NCBI RefSeq assembly: GCF_035762065.1
Contig: NZ_DASTPW010000004.1
Coordinates: forward strand, 1 to 64,000
Direction of reading: 5' to 3'
DNA from: Methylibium sp035762065
GTDB taxonomy: Bacteria; Pseudomonadota; Gammaproteobacteria; Burkholderiales; Burkholderiaceae_C
Length of the DNA: 64,000 nucleotides
Shown: in pieces, positions 14,760 through 23,966 of the stretch
How the letters are laid out: each line of letters opens with the position of its first letter
How positions within the stretch are numbered: the stretch's first letter is position 1
Made by a program: the position numbers and the translations under genes
Notes under the pieces: model-generated
Told to the model about the DNA's origin: nothing
Seen by the model: the letters and a program-made list of their open reading frames with translations, nothing else
Database searches by the model: none

Positions 14760-16838
14760 TCAGGGGAGTTCCTTCTCGGTCGGCGTCATCGGCGCCTCGC
14801 GCGGGCCGATGGTGCGGCCCAGGCGCGTGCGCAAGGCGACCGGCACCTCGGCTTCCTTCATCAACACCGCGTAGACGGCGGCGTTCGACAGCACCTTCTT
14901 GACGTAGTCGCGGGTCTCGCTGATCGGGATGTTCTCCACCCAGACCGCGGCGTCCTGCACCGCGCCTTCGCGCCAGCGGCGCGGCCGGCCCGGGCCGGCG
15001 TTGTAGCCGGCGGCCGCGAGCGCCTGCGAGCCTTCGAAGCTGTCGAGCATCAGCTTCAGGTAGCCGGTGCCGAGCCGCAGGTTGGTGGCCGGGTCGTTGA
15101 TGCGCTCGCCGGTGTAGTCGACGCCCAGCTTGCGGGCCGTCCAGCGCGCGGTCGCGGGCATCAGCTGCATCAGCCCCGAGGCGCCGGCCGACGAACGCGC
15201 ATCGACGATGAAGCGCGACTCCTGGCGCATCAAGCCGTAGACGTAGGCCGGGTCGATCCCGGCCTCGCGCGCCTTCGCGCTCACGTCCTCGCGCAGCGGC
15301 ATCGGGAAGCGCTGCGCGACGTCGATCAGATCCTTGGTGCGCTCGCTGGTGTTGATGCAGCGGTCCCAGATCTCGCGCTCGCAGGCGAGCTGGGCGGCGG
15401 CGAGCAGCTCGCGCTCGTCCAGGCCGAACAACGTGAAGTTCCATTCGCGCACGCCTTCGCTGCGCAGGCCCAGGGCCATCAGCGCGAGCGCGCGCTGGAA
15501 GCCGGGCCGGGCCGCGGTGGCGGCACGCTCCTCGGGCGTCGGCGGCGTCGGGCGCGGCGGCACGGCGACGGCGATGCCGAGGTCCTCCGCGGCCAGCTTG
15601 CCGTAGTAGCTGAGCGGCCCGGCGATCGAGCCGAGCAGGTCGCGCGACTGCTGCGTCAGCGCGGCGCCGTCCTGGCTGTCCACCGCGAGCGCCTTCAGCG
15701 CGCGCGCCTTCCAGTAGATCCAGGCCGGCTCCTTCTGCTCGCCCGCGCTCATCGCGTTGACCGCCTGCATCACCTGCTGCCAGCGGCCGGCGCCGCGGTC
15801 GGCGCGCAGCGCCGCGCGCAGCTTCCAGGCGAGCACGTCGTCGGGCAGCGTCAGCTCGGCGGTCGACTTGCGAGGCAGCGCGGCGCGCAGGAAGTAGTCG
15901 GGCGCGCCGTCGCCCAGCTTCAGCGCGGCCTGCTTGCCCGCGATCGCCCAGGCCCAGGCCGACAGGTCGGCCGGCAGCGCCTCGCTCCAGCGCTCGCGCA
16001 GCGCGAGCGCGGCGGCGTCGGGCTCGTTGTTCGCGATGCGCACCAGCGCGAGCGTGGTCAGCTCGGCCGCCCGGCGCGGCTCGGCCTGCGCCTTGCGGGC
16101 CAGGAAGCGCGGCGCGTTGTCGATCAGCTCGGCGACGCCCGCTTCCTCGCCGAGCAGCGCGGCGGCCTGGCGCGCGAGCTTCGGCCGGTTCGCGTCGATG
16201 GCGACGCGGGTGCGGCGCCAGACGTCGTCGGCCGACAGCTGCTTCGCCTGGAACAGCGCGGCGGCGAGCGCGGCGCAGCCGTCGTCGGCGTCGCGCTGCG
16301 CGAACCAGGCGTCACGGCCCTCGGTGCGCACGTCCTCGCCCTGCAGGTGGCGCGCGAGCAGCGCCCAGCACTTGACCTCGCGGTCGTCGTCGAGCTTGAA
16401 GCGCGGGTATTCGCGGCGGAAGTTGTCGAAATCGCGGCGGCGGCCGAGTTCGAGCAGCCAGTCGTTGCGCAGCCGGTCTTCGAGGTAGCTGCCCGGCCAG
16501 CGCAGGTAGAAGGCGTCGAGCTCGGCCTGTTGCGCGGTGGGCAGGCGGTTGTGCAGCTCCCAGTAATCGACCCAGACCGCGAGCGGGTGCCTGGCGGCGA
16601 CGACGCTGGCGCGAAGCGTGGCCAGCCGCGCGGCGTCCTTGCGCCGCAGCGCATCGCGCGCCTCGACGATCGCATCGCCGGGCGGCGCGCCGGCCGCGGC
16701 GCCGGCCTCCTGGAGCCGCGGCGCACCGGGTGCGGCGACGGCGCTGGCGGCGAAGAGCGCCGCGCCCGCGGCCCAGCCCAGCAGCGCGTGTCGCGCGATC
16801 GATCGGCAATGGCGGAACCGGGCGGCGGAAGCGGTCAT
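14760..16838 (-). CDS. slt: Soluble lytic murein transglycosylase (Slt70 type)
   Basis: This periplasmic peptidoglycan lyase cleaves the MurNAc-GlcNAc bond. It has 692 residues with an Arg-rich N-terminus and signal peptide (cleavage after ...FAASAVAA). A long superhelical, alanine-rich U-shaped domain spans about residues 50-480. The C-terminal goose-lysozyme-like domain has catalytic Glu in YGLMRQESRF, then ASGLMQLMPATA and AAAGYNAGPGR. The ATG at 16838 begins a proper signal peptide; the frame stays open far upstream only because of GC content. In relatives slt neighbours fthC; here the LysR/DUF2917 cassette lies between them. Confidence 0.95.
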   Translation of the reverse strand: MTASAARFRHCRSIARHALLGWAAGAALFAASAVAAPGAPRLQEAGAAAGAPPGDAIVEARDALRRKDAARLATLRASVVAARHPLAVWVDYWELHNRLPTAQQAELDAFYLRWPGSYLEDRLRNDWLLELGRRRDFDNFRREYPRFKLDDDREVKCWALLARHLQGEDVRTEGRDAWFAQRDADDGCAALAAALFQAKQLSADDVWRRTRVAIDANRPKLARQAAALLGEEAGVAELIDNAPRFLARKAQAEPRRAAELTTLALVRIANNEPDAAALALRERWSEALPADLSAWAWAIAGKQAALKLGDGAPDYFLRAALPRKSTAELTLPDDVLAWKLRAALRADRGAGRWQQVMQAVNAMSAGEQKEPAWIYWKARALKALAVDSQDGAALTQQSRDLLGSIAGPLSYYGKLAAEDLGIAVAVPPRPTPPTPEERAATAARPGFQRALALMALGLRSEGVREWNFTLFGLDERELLAAAQLACEREIWDRCINTSERTKDLIDVAQRFPMPLREDVSAKAREAGIDPAYVYGLMRQESRFIVDARSSAGASGLMQLMPATARWTARKLGVDYTGERINDPATNLRLGTGYLKLMLDSFEGSQALAAAGYNAGPGRPRRWREGAVQDAAVWVENIPISETRDYVKKVLSNAAVYAVLMKEAEVPVALRTRLGRTIGPREAPMTPTEKELP

Positions 16839-17061
16839 GCAGGGAGGGCGCGGCGGCCAGCGTGGCGAAGCCCGCGGGGCCGGGACTCGAGGCGTCGAAT
16901 TCTCGCGCAGCACCGATGTCCGGCTGTGGCGTGCAGGCACCGTCCGTCGGTGTGCAAGGCGATTCGTCAGGGGCTTGACTCGCTTCGTCGCAAGCGGGTC
17001 GCGCTGCGCCCGGCCGCTTCCTAAAGTGACTCCATCGACGCACCGATCCACGGAGTTCGCC
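16839..17061. other. Intergenic region between divergent slt and the small VELPRVV gene
   Basis: No gene is apparent. A -10-like TAAAGT at 17022-17027 could serve the small gene at 17062, but no -35 stands at the right distance. I see no hairpin terminator or known RNA. Confidence 0.4.
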
Positions 17062-17361
17062 ATGACCACCAGCTTCGCCATCCGCACGCTCGGCACGATC
17101 GTCGGTGCCGCCGCCGCGGCCGCCACGTGGGTCGTCGCGCTGGCGCCGGCCTGGGTGCCGGCGCGGGCGGGCGACGCCCTGCGCGTCGTCGAGCTGCCGC
17201 GCGTCGTGGTCGCCGGCCAGCGCGAGCGTGCGGCGCCGGCGCCGCGGGTCGTCGAGCTGCCGCGCGTGGTGATCGCGGCCGAGCGCCACGCCGCGCCTGC
17301 CGGCGGCAGCCTGCCGGCGAACGGCGGCGTGCAGCCGGTGATGAACCGCGCGCTGGACTGA
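17062..17361 (+). CDS. Small membrane-anchored protein with two VELPRVV motifs
   Basis: This hypothetical protein has 99 residues. Residues 1-35 form an N-terminal signal or anchor (TIVGAAAAAATWVVALAPA). Two tandem copies of a short motif follow (RVVELPRVVVAGQRE and RVVELPRVVIAAERH), then a Pro/Gly-rich tail. A GGAG ribosome-binding site precedes the ATG. A third copy of the same motif occurs in the small protein at 18438, and the DNA of the three copies is nearly identical. It is convergent with the LysR gene (7-bp gap). Function unknown. The motif loosely resembles the ELPxVVVTGxR segment near the N-terminus of TonB-dependent receptors, but that is only a resemblance. Confidence 0.7.
   Translation: MTTSFAIRTLGTIVGAAAAAATWVVALAPAWVPARAGDALRVVELPRVVVAGQRERAAPAPRVVELPRVVIAAERHAAPAGGSLPANGGVQPVMNRALD
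17185..17275 (+). repeat. Two copies of a 28-nt coding repeat (VVELPRVV)
   Basis: The 28-nt units at 17185-17212 and 17248-17275 begin GTCGTCGAGCTGCCGCGCGT and differ at only a couple of positions. A third unit lies at 18654-18681 in the neighbouring small gene. Synonymous positions are conserved as well, which suggests recent duplication or gene conversion rather than only protein-level selection. Confidence 0.75.
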
Positions 17362-17368
17362 TCGGATC

Positions 17369-18343
17369 TCAGGCGGGGGTCACGTCGGCGATCGCCGCGC
17401 AAGTCGCGCGTGCCTGCTGGCGGATCCACTCGGCGAAGCGCTTGACCTCCGGCCGCTCGGCGCTGGCCGGCCCGATCAGCAGCCAATAGGCCAGCGGGCT
17501 GACGATGCGGCGGGTGCCGCCGAACAGCTCGACGAGTTCGCCGCGCGCGATCGACTCCGCCACCAGCGGCAGCCGCGCCAGCACGACGCCGTGGCCCGCG
17601 AGCGCCGCCTGGACCTGCTGGTAGGTGTAGTTCAGGTAGAGCCAGCGCTGCGGCTCGAGCTTCGCCAGGCCCTGCTGCGCGAGCCAGTGGCGCCAGGTCA
17701 GGAATTGCGCGGCCGGGCGATGGTCGTCTTCCTCGACCAGCGTGTAGCGCGCGAGGTCGGCCGGCGCGTCCAGCGGCGGCGCCTGCCCGGCGGCGGCCAG
17801 CTCGACGAGCCGCGGGCTTGCGGCCGGGGTCACGGTCTCGCCGAACAGCCGGACCGCGTTCTCTGGCACGCGCGAGCGGTCGATGTAACGGATCACGACC
17901 TCGGTCTCGGGGTCGTCGAGATCGACCAGGCGGTCGCCGGTGTCGATGCGGATGTCCAGTTGCGAATGCTCGCGCTGGTAGGCCTCGATGCGCGGCAGCA
18001 GCCACAGCGAGGCGAACGACGCGAAGGTGCTGACGTTGATGCCGCGCCGCCCGCGCGCGCTGCGCAGCTGGCGCACGCCGGCATCGAGCCGCTGCAGCGC
18101 CGGCGCGACGGCCGCCAGCAGCGCGGCGCCGTCGGCGGTGAGCGCGACGTGGCGGGTGCCGCGGCTGAACAGCGCCGCGCCGATTTCGTCCTCGAGCGAC
18201 TGGATCTGCCGGCTGATCGCCGATTGCGTGAGGAACAGCTCCTCGGCCGCGATCCGGAAGCTCAGGTGGCGCGCGACGGCCTCGAAGGCGCGGATCGGGC
18301 CGACGGACAAGGGGCGGTGGCGGGGCGCTTGACTCATGAGCAT
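17369..18343 (-). CDS. LysR-family transcriptional regulator (GcvA-like)
   Basis: This 324-residue LysR protein has an N-terminal winged helix-turn-helix with SFRIAAEELFLTQSAISRQI at about residues 28-47, a linker helix, and a periplasmic-binding-protein-like effector domain from about residue 100. The overall pattern (LSFRIAAEELFLTQSA, SLWLLPRI) is of the GcvA group. It is divergent from the small gene at 18438 and convergent with that at 17062, so it probably controls one or both. The effector is unknown. ATG 18343 and ATG 18337 are both possible starts. Confidence 0.92.
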   Translation of the reverse strand: MLMSQAPRHRPLSVGPIRAFEAVARHLSFRIAAEELFLTQSAISRQIQSLEDEIGAALFSRGTRHVALTADGAALLAAVAPALQRLDAGVRQLRSARGRRGINVSTFASFASLWLLPRIEAYQREHSQLDIRIDTGDRLVDLDDPETEVVIRYIDRSRVPENAVRLFGETVTPAASPRLVELAAAGQAPPLDAPADLARYTLVEEDDHRPAAQFLTWRHWLAQQGLAKLEPQRWLYLNYTYQQVQAALAGHGVVLARLPLVAESIARGELVELFGGTRRIVSPLAYWLLIGPASAERPEVKRFAEWIRQQARATCAAIADVTPA

Positions 18344-18395
18344 CCGGCATCGATGTGCGGCTGCGATCTCATTGGATGCGGCACCGCGGTTTGCC

Positions 18396-18414
18396 GATGA
18401 TAAGAACCGTCATC
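18396..18414. promoter_or_regulatory. Candidate LysR-regulator operator
   Basis: GATGA-N9-TCATC is a symmetrical half-site pair in the 94-bp divergent region between the LysR gene and the small gene at 18438. LysR proteins usually bind interrupted dyads in this position. It does not match the classical T-N11-A core exactly, so the assignment is tentative. Confidence 0.4.
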
Positions 18415-18437
18415 GATGCCTACAAGGAGGTCGAGCC

Positions 18438-18824
18438 ATGAACCCAATGATGAACAAAGTGCAATGGTGCGCGGCCGGCGACGCCGGCTGTGCGCACCTC
18501 GCGCCGCGCGCCCGGCGCCGTCCCGTGCTGCCGTCGTGGTCGCTGCCCCGGCTGGGCGTCGGCGTGATGGCGGTGGTGGCCGGCACCGTGCTCGCGGCGC
18601 TGGCCGCGGCCACGCTCGTGGTCGCGCGCACCGGCGAGCCGGAGCCGCTGGCGGTCGTCGAGCTGCCGCGCGTGGTGATCGAGGCACGGCGCGACGCCCG
18701 TGCGCTGCCGCCGGGCGCCTGCCCGGTGCCGACCGGCCCTGCCGCGAGCTGCCCGGTGCCGACCGAGGCCGCCCGCGCGGCGCGGGCCGCCGATCTCGAA
18801 ACTTTTCAAAGGACACCGCGATGA
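18438..18824 (+). CDS. Small membrane protein with one VELPRVV motif
   Basis: This hypothetical protein has 128 residues and begins after a strong ribosome-binding site (AAGGAGG at 18424-18430). It has a Cys-containing N-terminus (WCAAGDAGCAH), a membrane helix at about residues 37-62 (GVMAVVAGTVLAALAAATLVV), then VVELPRVVIEARR. Next comes a tail with two CPVPT repeats (GACPVPTGPAASCPVPTEA). It shares its motif with the protein at 17062. Its stop overlaps the start of the DUF2917 gene (ATGA), so the two are cotranslated. It is divergent from the LysR regulator, which likely controls it. Function unknown. Confidence 0.75.
   Translation: MNPMMNKVQWCAAGDAGCAHLAPRARRRPVLPSWSLPRLGVGVMAVVAGTVLAALAAATLVVARTGEPEPLAVVELPRVVIEARRDARALPPGACPVPTGPAASCPVPTEAARAARAADLETFQRTPR
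18654..18681 (+). repeat. Third copy of the 28-nt coding repeat
   Basis: This copy is nearly identical to the units at 17185 and 17248 and encodes VVELPRVVIE in the second small protein. The LysR gene lies between this copy and the other two. Confidence 0.75.
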
Positions 18825-19189
18825 ACACCCGGATCAAGACTTCGTCCCCGCAGCCGCGCAACGACGCCCGCTGGTTCCTGCCGCAAGGCCGCGCGTTGAC
18901 GCTGCCGGGGGTCTCGCTGCCGCGGCGGCTGCGTCTCGTGGAGGGCCGGCTGTGGCTCACCGAGGAAGGCCGCCGCGAAGACCACTGGCTCGAAGCCGGC
19001 GACAGCCTGCGTCTCGAGCCGGGCCGCAGCGTGCTGGCGGAGGGCTGGCCGACCGCCAGCTTCGAGGTGCTGGAGGAGCCGCACTGGCCGCCTCGGCGCG
19101 CAAAGGCCGCGCGGCCGGCGGCCGCGCCGGGCCTGAGCCTGGCTTCGGCCTTGCGGCGCGTGCTGCCGGCGCGCATCGCGGCGTCGTAG
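18821..19189 (+). CDS. DUF2917 family protein
   Basis: This small cytoplasmic protein of 122 residues has a β-rich central part. Residues GRALTLPGVSLPRRLRLVEG, then RLWLTEEGRREDHWLEAGDS and LEPGRSVLAEGW, match the DUF2917 pattern. Its role is unknown. In Burkholderiales such genes are frequently found next to LysR regulators, as here. The start overlaps the stop of the preceding small membrane protein. The last 30 residues are Ala/Arg-rich. Confidence 0.75.
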   Translation: MNTRIKTSSPQPRNDARWFLPQGRALTLPGVSLPRRLRLVEGRLWLTEEGRREDHWLEAGDSLRLEPGRSVLAEGWPTASFEVLEEPHWPPRRAKAARPAAAPGLSLASALRRVLPARIAAS

Positions 19190-19258
19190 GGGCGGGCGGC
19201 TCGGCGAAGCGACGCAGAATCGGCGGCCCAGCGACTGACGGCCGCGCGCCCCCCGCCG

Positions 19259-19882
19259 ATGTCTTCTTCGTTCGACCCGACGAACCCGGCCTCGCTGCCG
19301 CGCGACAAGGCGCAGCTGCGCCGCCTGCTGAAGGCCGAGCGGATGAACCTGATGGACCGCCACCTGCGCAGCGAGCAGCTGCAAAGCGTGCTGCGGGTGT
19401 GGCTCACCCAGCGCGAGGACGTGACGCTCGGCGCCTACTGGGCCATCAAGGGCGAGTTCGATCCACTGCCGGCGCTGCACCGCTGGACCGAAGGCCGCGG
19501 CCACGGCACCGGCGAGGGCCCGCCCCGACGCATCGGCCTGCCGGTGATGAACCGCGAGACCAAGCAGCTGCGCTTCCACCAGTGGTACCCCGGCTGCCCG
19601 ATGGAAGAGGACGCCTACGACATCCCCAAGCCGCAGGGCACCGACCTGCTGGTGCCCACGCTGCTGCTCGTGCCCTGCGTCGGCTTCGGCCCGCAGGGCG
19701 TGCGGCTCGGCTACGGCGGCGGCTTCTACGACCGCACGCTGGCGGCGCTGGCGCCGCGGCCGTACACGGTGGGCGTCGGCTTCGCGCACGGCTACATCGA
19801 ATGGCTCCAAGCGGAGCCGCACGACATCCCGCTCGACACGATGCTGACCGAGGACGGCGTGGTCTGGCAGAAGGGCGCCTGA
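19259..19882 (+). CDS. fthC: 5-formyltetrahydrofolate cyclo-ligase
   Basis: Converts 5-formyl-THF to 5,10-methenyl-THF with ATP, salvaging folate. It has 207 residues with basic N-terminal RDKAQLRRLLKAER, the central PxxxxETKQLRFHQW and the diagnostic C-terminal LVPCVGFGPQGVRLGYGGGFYDRTL motif that binds ATP and folate. A -10-like CAGAAT is at 19215. The 69-bp upstream gap is too short for the 6S RNA that precedes this gene in many proteobacteria. Its stop overlaps the ppk2 start by one base (TGATG). Confidence 0.93.
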   Translation: MSSSFDPTNPASLPRDKAQLRRLLKAERMNLMDRHLRSEQLQSVLRVWLTQREDVTLGAYWAIKGEFDPLPALHRWTEGRGHGTGEGPPRRIGLPVMNRETKQLRFHQWYPGCPMEEDAYDIPKPQGTDLLVPTLLLVPCVGFGPQGVRLGYGGGFYDRTLAALAPRPYTVGVGFAHGYIEWLQAEPHDIPLDTMLTEDGVVWQKGA

Positions 19883-20724
19883 TGGCCTCGAACCGTAAAG
19901 TCACCGCCGGCCCGCGGCTCGATGCCTTCCGCGTCGGCAAGGGCTTCCGCCTGAAGGACATCGACGCCGCCGCGCGGCCGTTTGCGAGCAGCAGCCGCGA
20001 GGCCGACGACGCGAAGCTCGTGCAGATCGGCATCGAGATCGACCGCCTGCAGGACGTGCTCTACGCCAACGCCAGCACCGGGCAGCACAAGCTGCTGGTG
20101 GTGCTGCAGGGCATGGACACCTCTGGCAAGGACGGCACCGCGCGCGCCGTGTTCCAGCGGTGCAGCCCGCTGGGCGTGCGTGTCGCCGCGTTCAAGGCGC
20201 CGAGCGAGGAAGAGCGTGCCCGCGACTTCCTCTGGCGCGTGCACGCCGTCGTGCCGCGTGCCGGCGAGATCGCGATCTTCAACCGCAGCCACTATGAGGA
20301 CGTGCTGGTGCCGGTGGTCGAAGGCTGGATCGACGGCAGGACGCAGCGCGATCGCTTCGCGCGCATCGTCGAGTTCGAGCGGCTCCTCGCCGACACCGGC
20401 ACCACGGTGCTCAAGTGCATGCTGCACATCTCGAAGGACGAACAGAAGCGGCGGCTGCAGGCGCGCCTCGACGATCCGGCCAAGCGCTGGAAATTCCAGC
20501 TCGGCGACCTGGCGGTGCGCGCGAAGTGGAAGGACTACCAGGCGGCGTACCAGGCGCTGCTGGTCGCGACCTCGACCCGGCACGCGCCCTGGTACGTGGT
20601 CCCGGCCGACAGCAAGACGCAGCGCAACCTGATGGTCGCGACGCTGGTGCGCGACGCGCTCGCCGCGATGAAGCTCGCCGCGCCCAAGCCCGACTACGAC
20701 CCGAAGGCCGTCAGCATCGTCTGA
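19882..20724 (+). CDS. ppk2: Polyphosphate kinase 2 family (polyphosphate:nucleotide phosphotransferase)
   Basis: Transfers phosphate between inorganic polyphosphate and nucleotides. It has 280 residues with Walker A GMDTSGKDGTARAV (about residues 77-90), lid-region residues and the FNRSHYEDVLVPVV motif typical of PPK2 proteins. Short single-domain members like this mostly use polyphosphate to phosphorylate AMP and/or ADP; which nucleotide is used here cannot be read from sequence. It is coupled to fthC by overlapping stop and start codons. Confidence 0.92.
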   Translation: MASNRKVTAGPRLDAFRVGKGFRLKDIDAAARPFASSSREADDAKLVQIGIEIDRLQDVLYANASTGQHKLLVVLQGMDTSGKDGTARAVFQRCSPLGVRVAAFKAPSEEERARDFLWRVHAVVPRAGEIAIFNRSHYEDVLVPVVEGWIDGRTQRDRFARIVEFERLLADTGTTVLKCMLHISKDEQKRRLQARLDDPAKRWKFQLGDLAVRAKWKDYQAAYQALLVATSTRHAPWYVVPADSKTQRNLMVATLVRDALAAMKLAAPKPDYDPKAVSIV

Positions 20725-20727
20725 TGC

Positions 20728-21573
20728 TCAGCAAGCGAGGTTGCGGCAGACCTCCAGCGCCAGCGCCGACTGGTTCAGCGTGTAGAAGTGGATCGAAGGC
20801 ACGCCGCCCGCGATGAGCCGCTCGCACAGCCGCGTGACGACCTCGATGCCGAAGGCGCGCACCGAGGCGGCATCGTCCATGTAGCCCTCCATCTTCAGCG
20901 CGACCCAGCGCGGGATCTCGATGCCGTCGCGCTGCGCGAACTGCGCGATGCGCGCGTAGTTGTGGAAGGGCATGATCCCCGGGACGATCGGGGCTTCGAC
21001 GCCGAGCAAACGCGCCTCGTCGACGAAGTGGAAGTAGGCGTCGGGGTTGTAGAAGAACTGCGTGATCGCTGCGTCGGCGCCGGCCTTCATCTTGCGCGCG
21101 AAGAACTCGAGATCGCGCTTCGCGTAGCGCTGCTGCGGGTGGTATTCGGGGTAGGCGGCGACCTCGATGCGCAAGGTCTTGCCTTGCGTCTCGCGCACGA
21201 AGGCGATCAGCTCGCTTGCGTAGCGGAACTCGCCCGCGGTCGCGGTGCCGCTCGGCAGGTCGCCGCGCAATGCGACCATGCGCTTGATGTCGCGGGCCCT
21301 GTAGGTCGCGAGGATCTCGGCGATGCCGGCGCGCGTCGAGCCGATGCACGACAGGTGCGGCGCGGCCTCGAAGCCGAGGGCGGCGATGTCGGCCACCGTG
21401 CTCATCGTGCGGTCGCGCGTCGAGCCGCCGGCGCCGTAGGTGACGCTGAAGAACTCGGGGCCCGTCGTGCCGAGCTCCTTGACGACGGTCTTGAGCTTCT
21501 CGCTGCCGGCGTCGGTGTTCGGTGGGTAGAACTCGAAGCTGACCGGGACGGGCAGCGTGATCGGTGATGTCAT
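20728..21573 (-). CDS. metF: 5,10-methylenetetrahydrofolate reductase
   Basis: FAD enzyme that makes 5-methyl-THF for methionine synthesis. It has 281 residues, beginning with SFEFYPPNT (flavin-site glutamate region), followed by FFSVTYGAGGSTRDRT, PHLSCIG and ITQFFYNPDAYFHF, a complete MetF signature set. It is the last gene of the ahcY-tlyA-metF operon: its ATG overlaps the tlyA stop (ATGA at 21573-21570). It is therefore probably controlled by the SAH riboswitch upstream of ahcY. Confidence 0.96.
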   Translation of the reverse strand: MTSPITLPVPVSFEFYPPNTDAGSEKLKTVVKELGTTGPEFFSVTYGAGGSTRDRTMSTVADIAALGFEAAPHLSCIGSTRAGIAEILATYRARDIKRMVALRGDLPSGTATAGEFRYASELIAFVRETQGKTLRIEVAAYPEYHPQQRYAKRDLEFFARKMKAGADAAITQFFYNPDAYFHFVDEARLLGVEAPIVPGIMPFHNYARIAQFAQRDGIEIPRWVALKMEGYMDDAASVRAFGIEVVTRLCERLIAGGVPSIHFYTLNQSALALEVCRNLAC

Positions 21574-22340
21574 GGTCGTTCCTGGGTTCCGTGCACCGCG
21601 TGCACGAAGAATTCGCGGTTGCCGTCGCCGCCGCCGACGGCGCTCTCGAAGTAGCCGAGCACCTGCAGGCCGGCGCTGGCGCAGGCCTGGCGCACGATCG
21701 ACTCGACGCGGCCGTACTGCGTCGCGTCCTTCACGACACCGCCCTTGCCGACGTGCTGCGGGCCGACCTCGAACTGCGGCTTGATCAGCAGCAGCATCGC
21801 GCCGCCCGTCGCGAGCCATCGCGCCAGCGGTGCGATGGAGGCGCTCATGGCGATGAACGAGAGGTCGCCGACGATCCGGTCGAAGCCGCCCGACGGCGCC
21901 TCGCGTTCGAGCGACGAGCCGCGCAACGAGCGCACGTGCAGGCCTTCGAGCCCGACCACGCGGGCGTCGTCGCGCAGCCGCGCGTGCAGCTGCCCGTGGC
22001 CGACATCGAAGCCGACGACGCGCGCCGCGCCGCGCGCGAGCAGCACGTCGGTGAAGCCGCCGGTGCTCTGGCCGGCATCGAGGCAGGTCGTGCCCCGCAC
22101 CTCGAGGCCCGCGTCGGCGATCGCCGCGTCGAGCTTGAGCCCGGCGCGCGAGGCCCAGCGCAGCTCGGCGTCGTCGGTGACGCGCAGCTCGGCCGCGCCC
22201 CCCACGTCCTCGCCGGTCTTGCGCAGCCGCGACCAGCCTGCCGGCGTGCCGCGCTCGACCGCGCCGCGCTCGATGAGGCGCTGCGCGGCCGATCGCGTCG
22301 GCGCCAGGCCGCGTTGCACGAGAAGCACGTCAGCACGCAT
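21570..22340 (-). CDS. tlyA: TlyA family rRNA (cytidine-2'-O)-methyltransferase
   Basis: In characterised members this SAM-dependent enzyme methylates 16S and/or 23S rRNA. It has 256 residues: an N-terminal S4 RNA-binding domain (ADVLLVQRGLAPTRSAAQRLI), a SAM-binding motif with CLDAGQSTGGFTDVLL at about residue 86, and the catalytic-type K-D-K-E positions (SRAGLKL; DLSFIA; LIKPQFE). It lies between ahcY and metF, which is unusual for an rRNA methylase. 93 bp including the dispersed element separate it from ahcY. Confidence 0.92.
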   Translation of the reverse strand: MRADVLLVQRGLAPTRSAAQRLIERGAVERGTPAGWSRLRKTGEDVGGAAELRVTDDAELRWASRAGLKLDAAIADAGLEVRGTTCLDAGQSTGGFTDVLLARGAARVVGFDVGHGQLHARLRDDARVVGLEGLHVRSLRGSSLEREAPSGGFDRIVGDLSFIAMSASIAPLARWLATGGAMLLLIKPQFEVGPQHVGKGGVVKDATQYGRVESIVRQACASAGLQVLGYFESAVGGGDGNREFFVHAVHGTQERP

Positions 22341-22359
22341 CGGTTCCCTTCGCGCAACC

Positions 22360-22428
22360 GCCGCGGATCCGGCCTTCGCCGGTCCGCCAGCGGTGCCCCT
22401 TGCGGGGAGCGGCGAAGCCGCAACGGGG
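22360..22428 (-). repeat. Dispersed GC-rich element, copy 3 (between ahcY and tlyA)
   Basis: Plus-strand GCCGCGGATCCGGC to CAACGGGG, about 69 nt, same orientation as copies 1 and 2. Read in the ahcY direction it begins five bases after the ahcY stop codon. It can fold into several short hairpins: GCGGC-TTC-GCCGC, CCCC-GCAA-GGGG and CCGGC-GAAG-GCCGG. It lies inside an operon, so it will be part of the transcript. Confidence 0.85.
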
Positions 22429-22433
22429 TGGTC

Positions 22434-23870
<1,437 letters not shown>

Positions 23871-23936
23871 GGCGAATCTCCGGTTCAGCGACAACGATGA
23901 ACCGCAGGACGCGAACAGCAGGAGAGGGAGGGCCGA

Positions 23937-23966
23937 CTCACCGCGCGCGTGGATCCTGCGGGTGAG
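23937..23966 (-). promoter_or_regulatory. Competing hairpin overlapping the 3' strand of the SAH riboswitch
   Basis: The last bases of the aptamer (minus strand CTCACC-CGC) can pair with GCG-C-GGTGAG about 10 nt further downstream, forming a 9-bp stem with one bulged base. This would be mutually exclusive with the aptamer's closing helix. It is therefore a candidate for the switching structure that lowers ahcY expression when no ligand is bound. Confidence 0.5.

Noticed and set aside
14760..18350. Apparent 1196-residue protein including slt
   Set aside because: The part upstream of 16838 is a frame left open by GC content and overlaps the LysR gene in another frame. Slt has a normal signal peptide starting at 16838.
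19190..19258. 6S RNA upstream of fthC
   Set aside because: The gap is only 69 bp, too short for a 6S RNA of about 180 nt, and shows no matching hairpin architecture.
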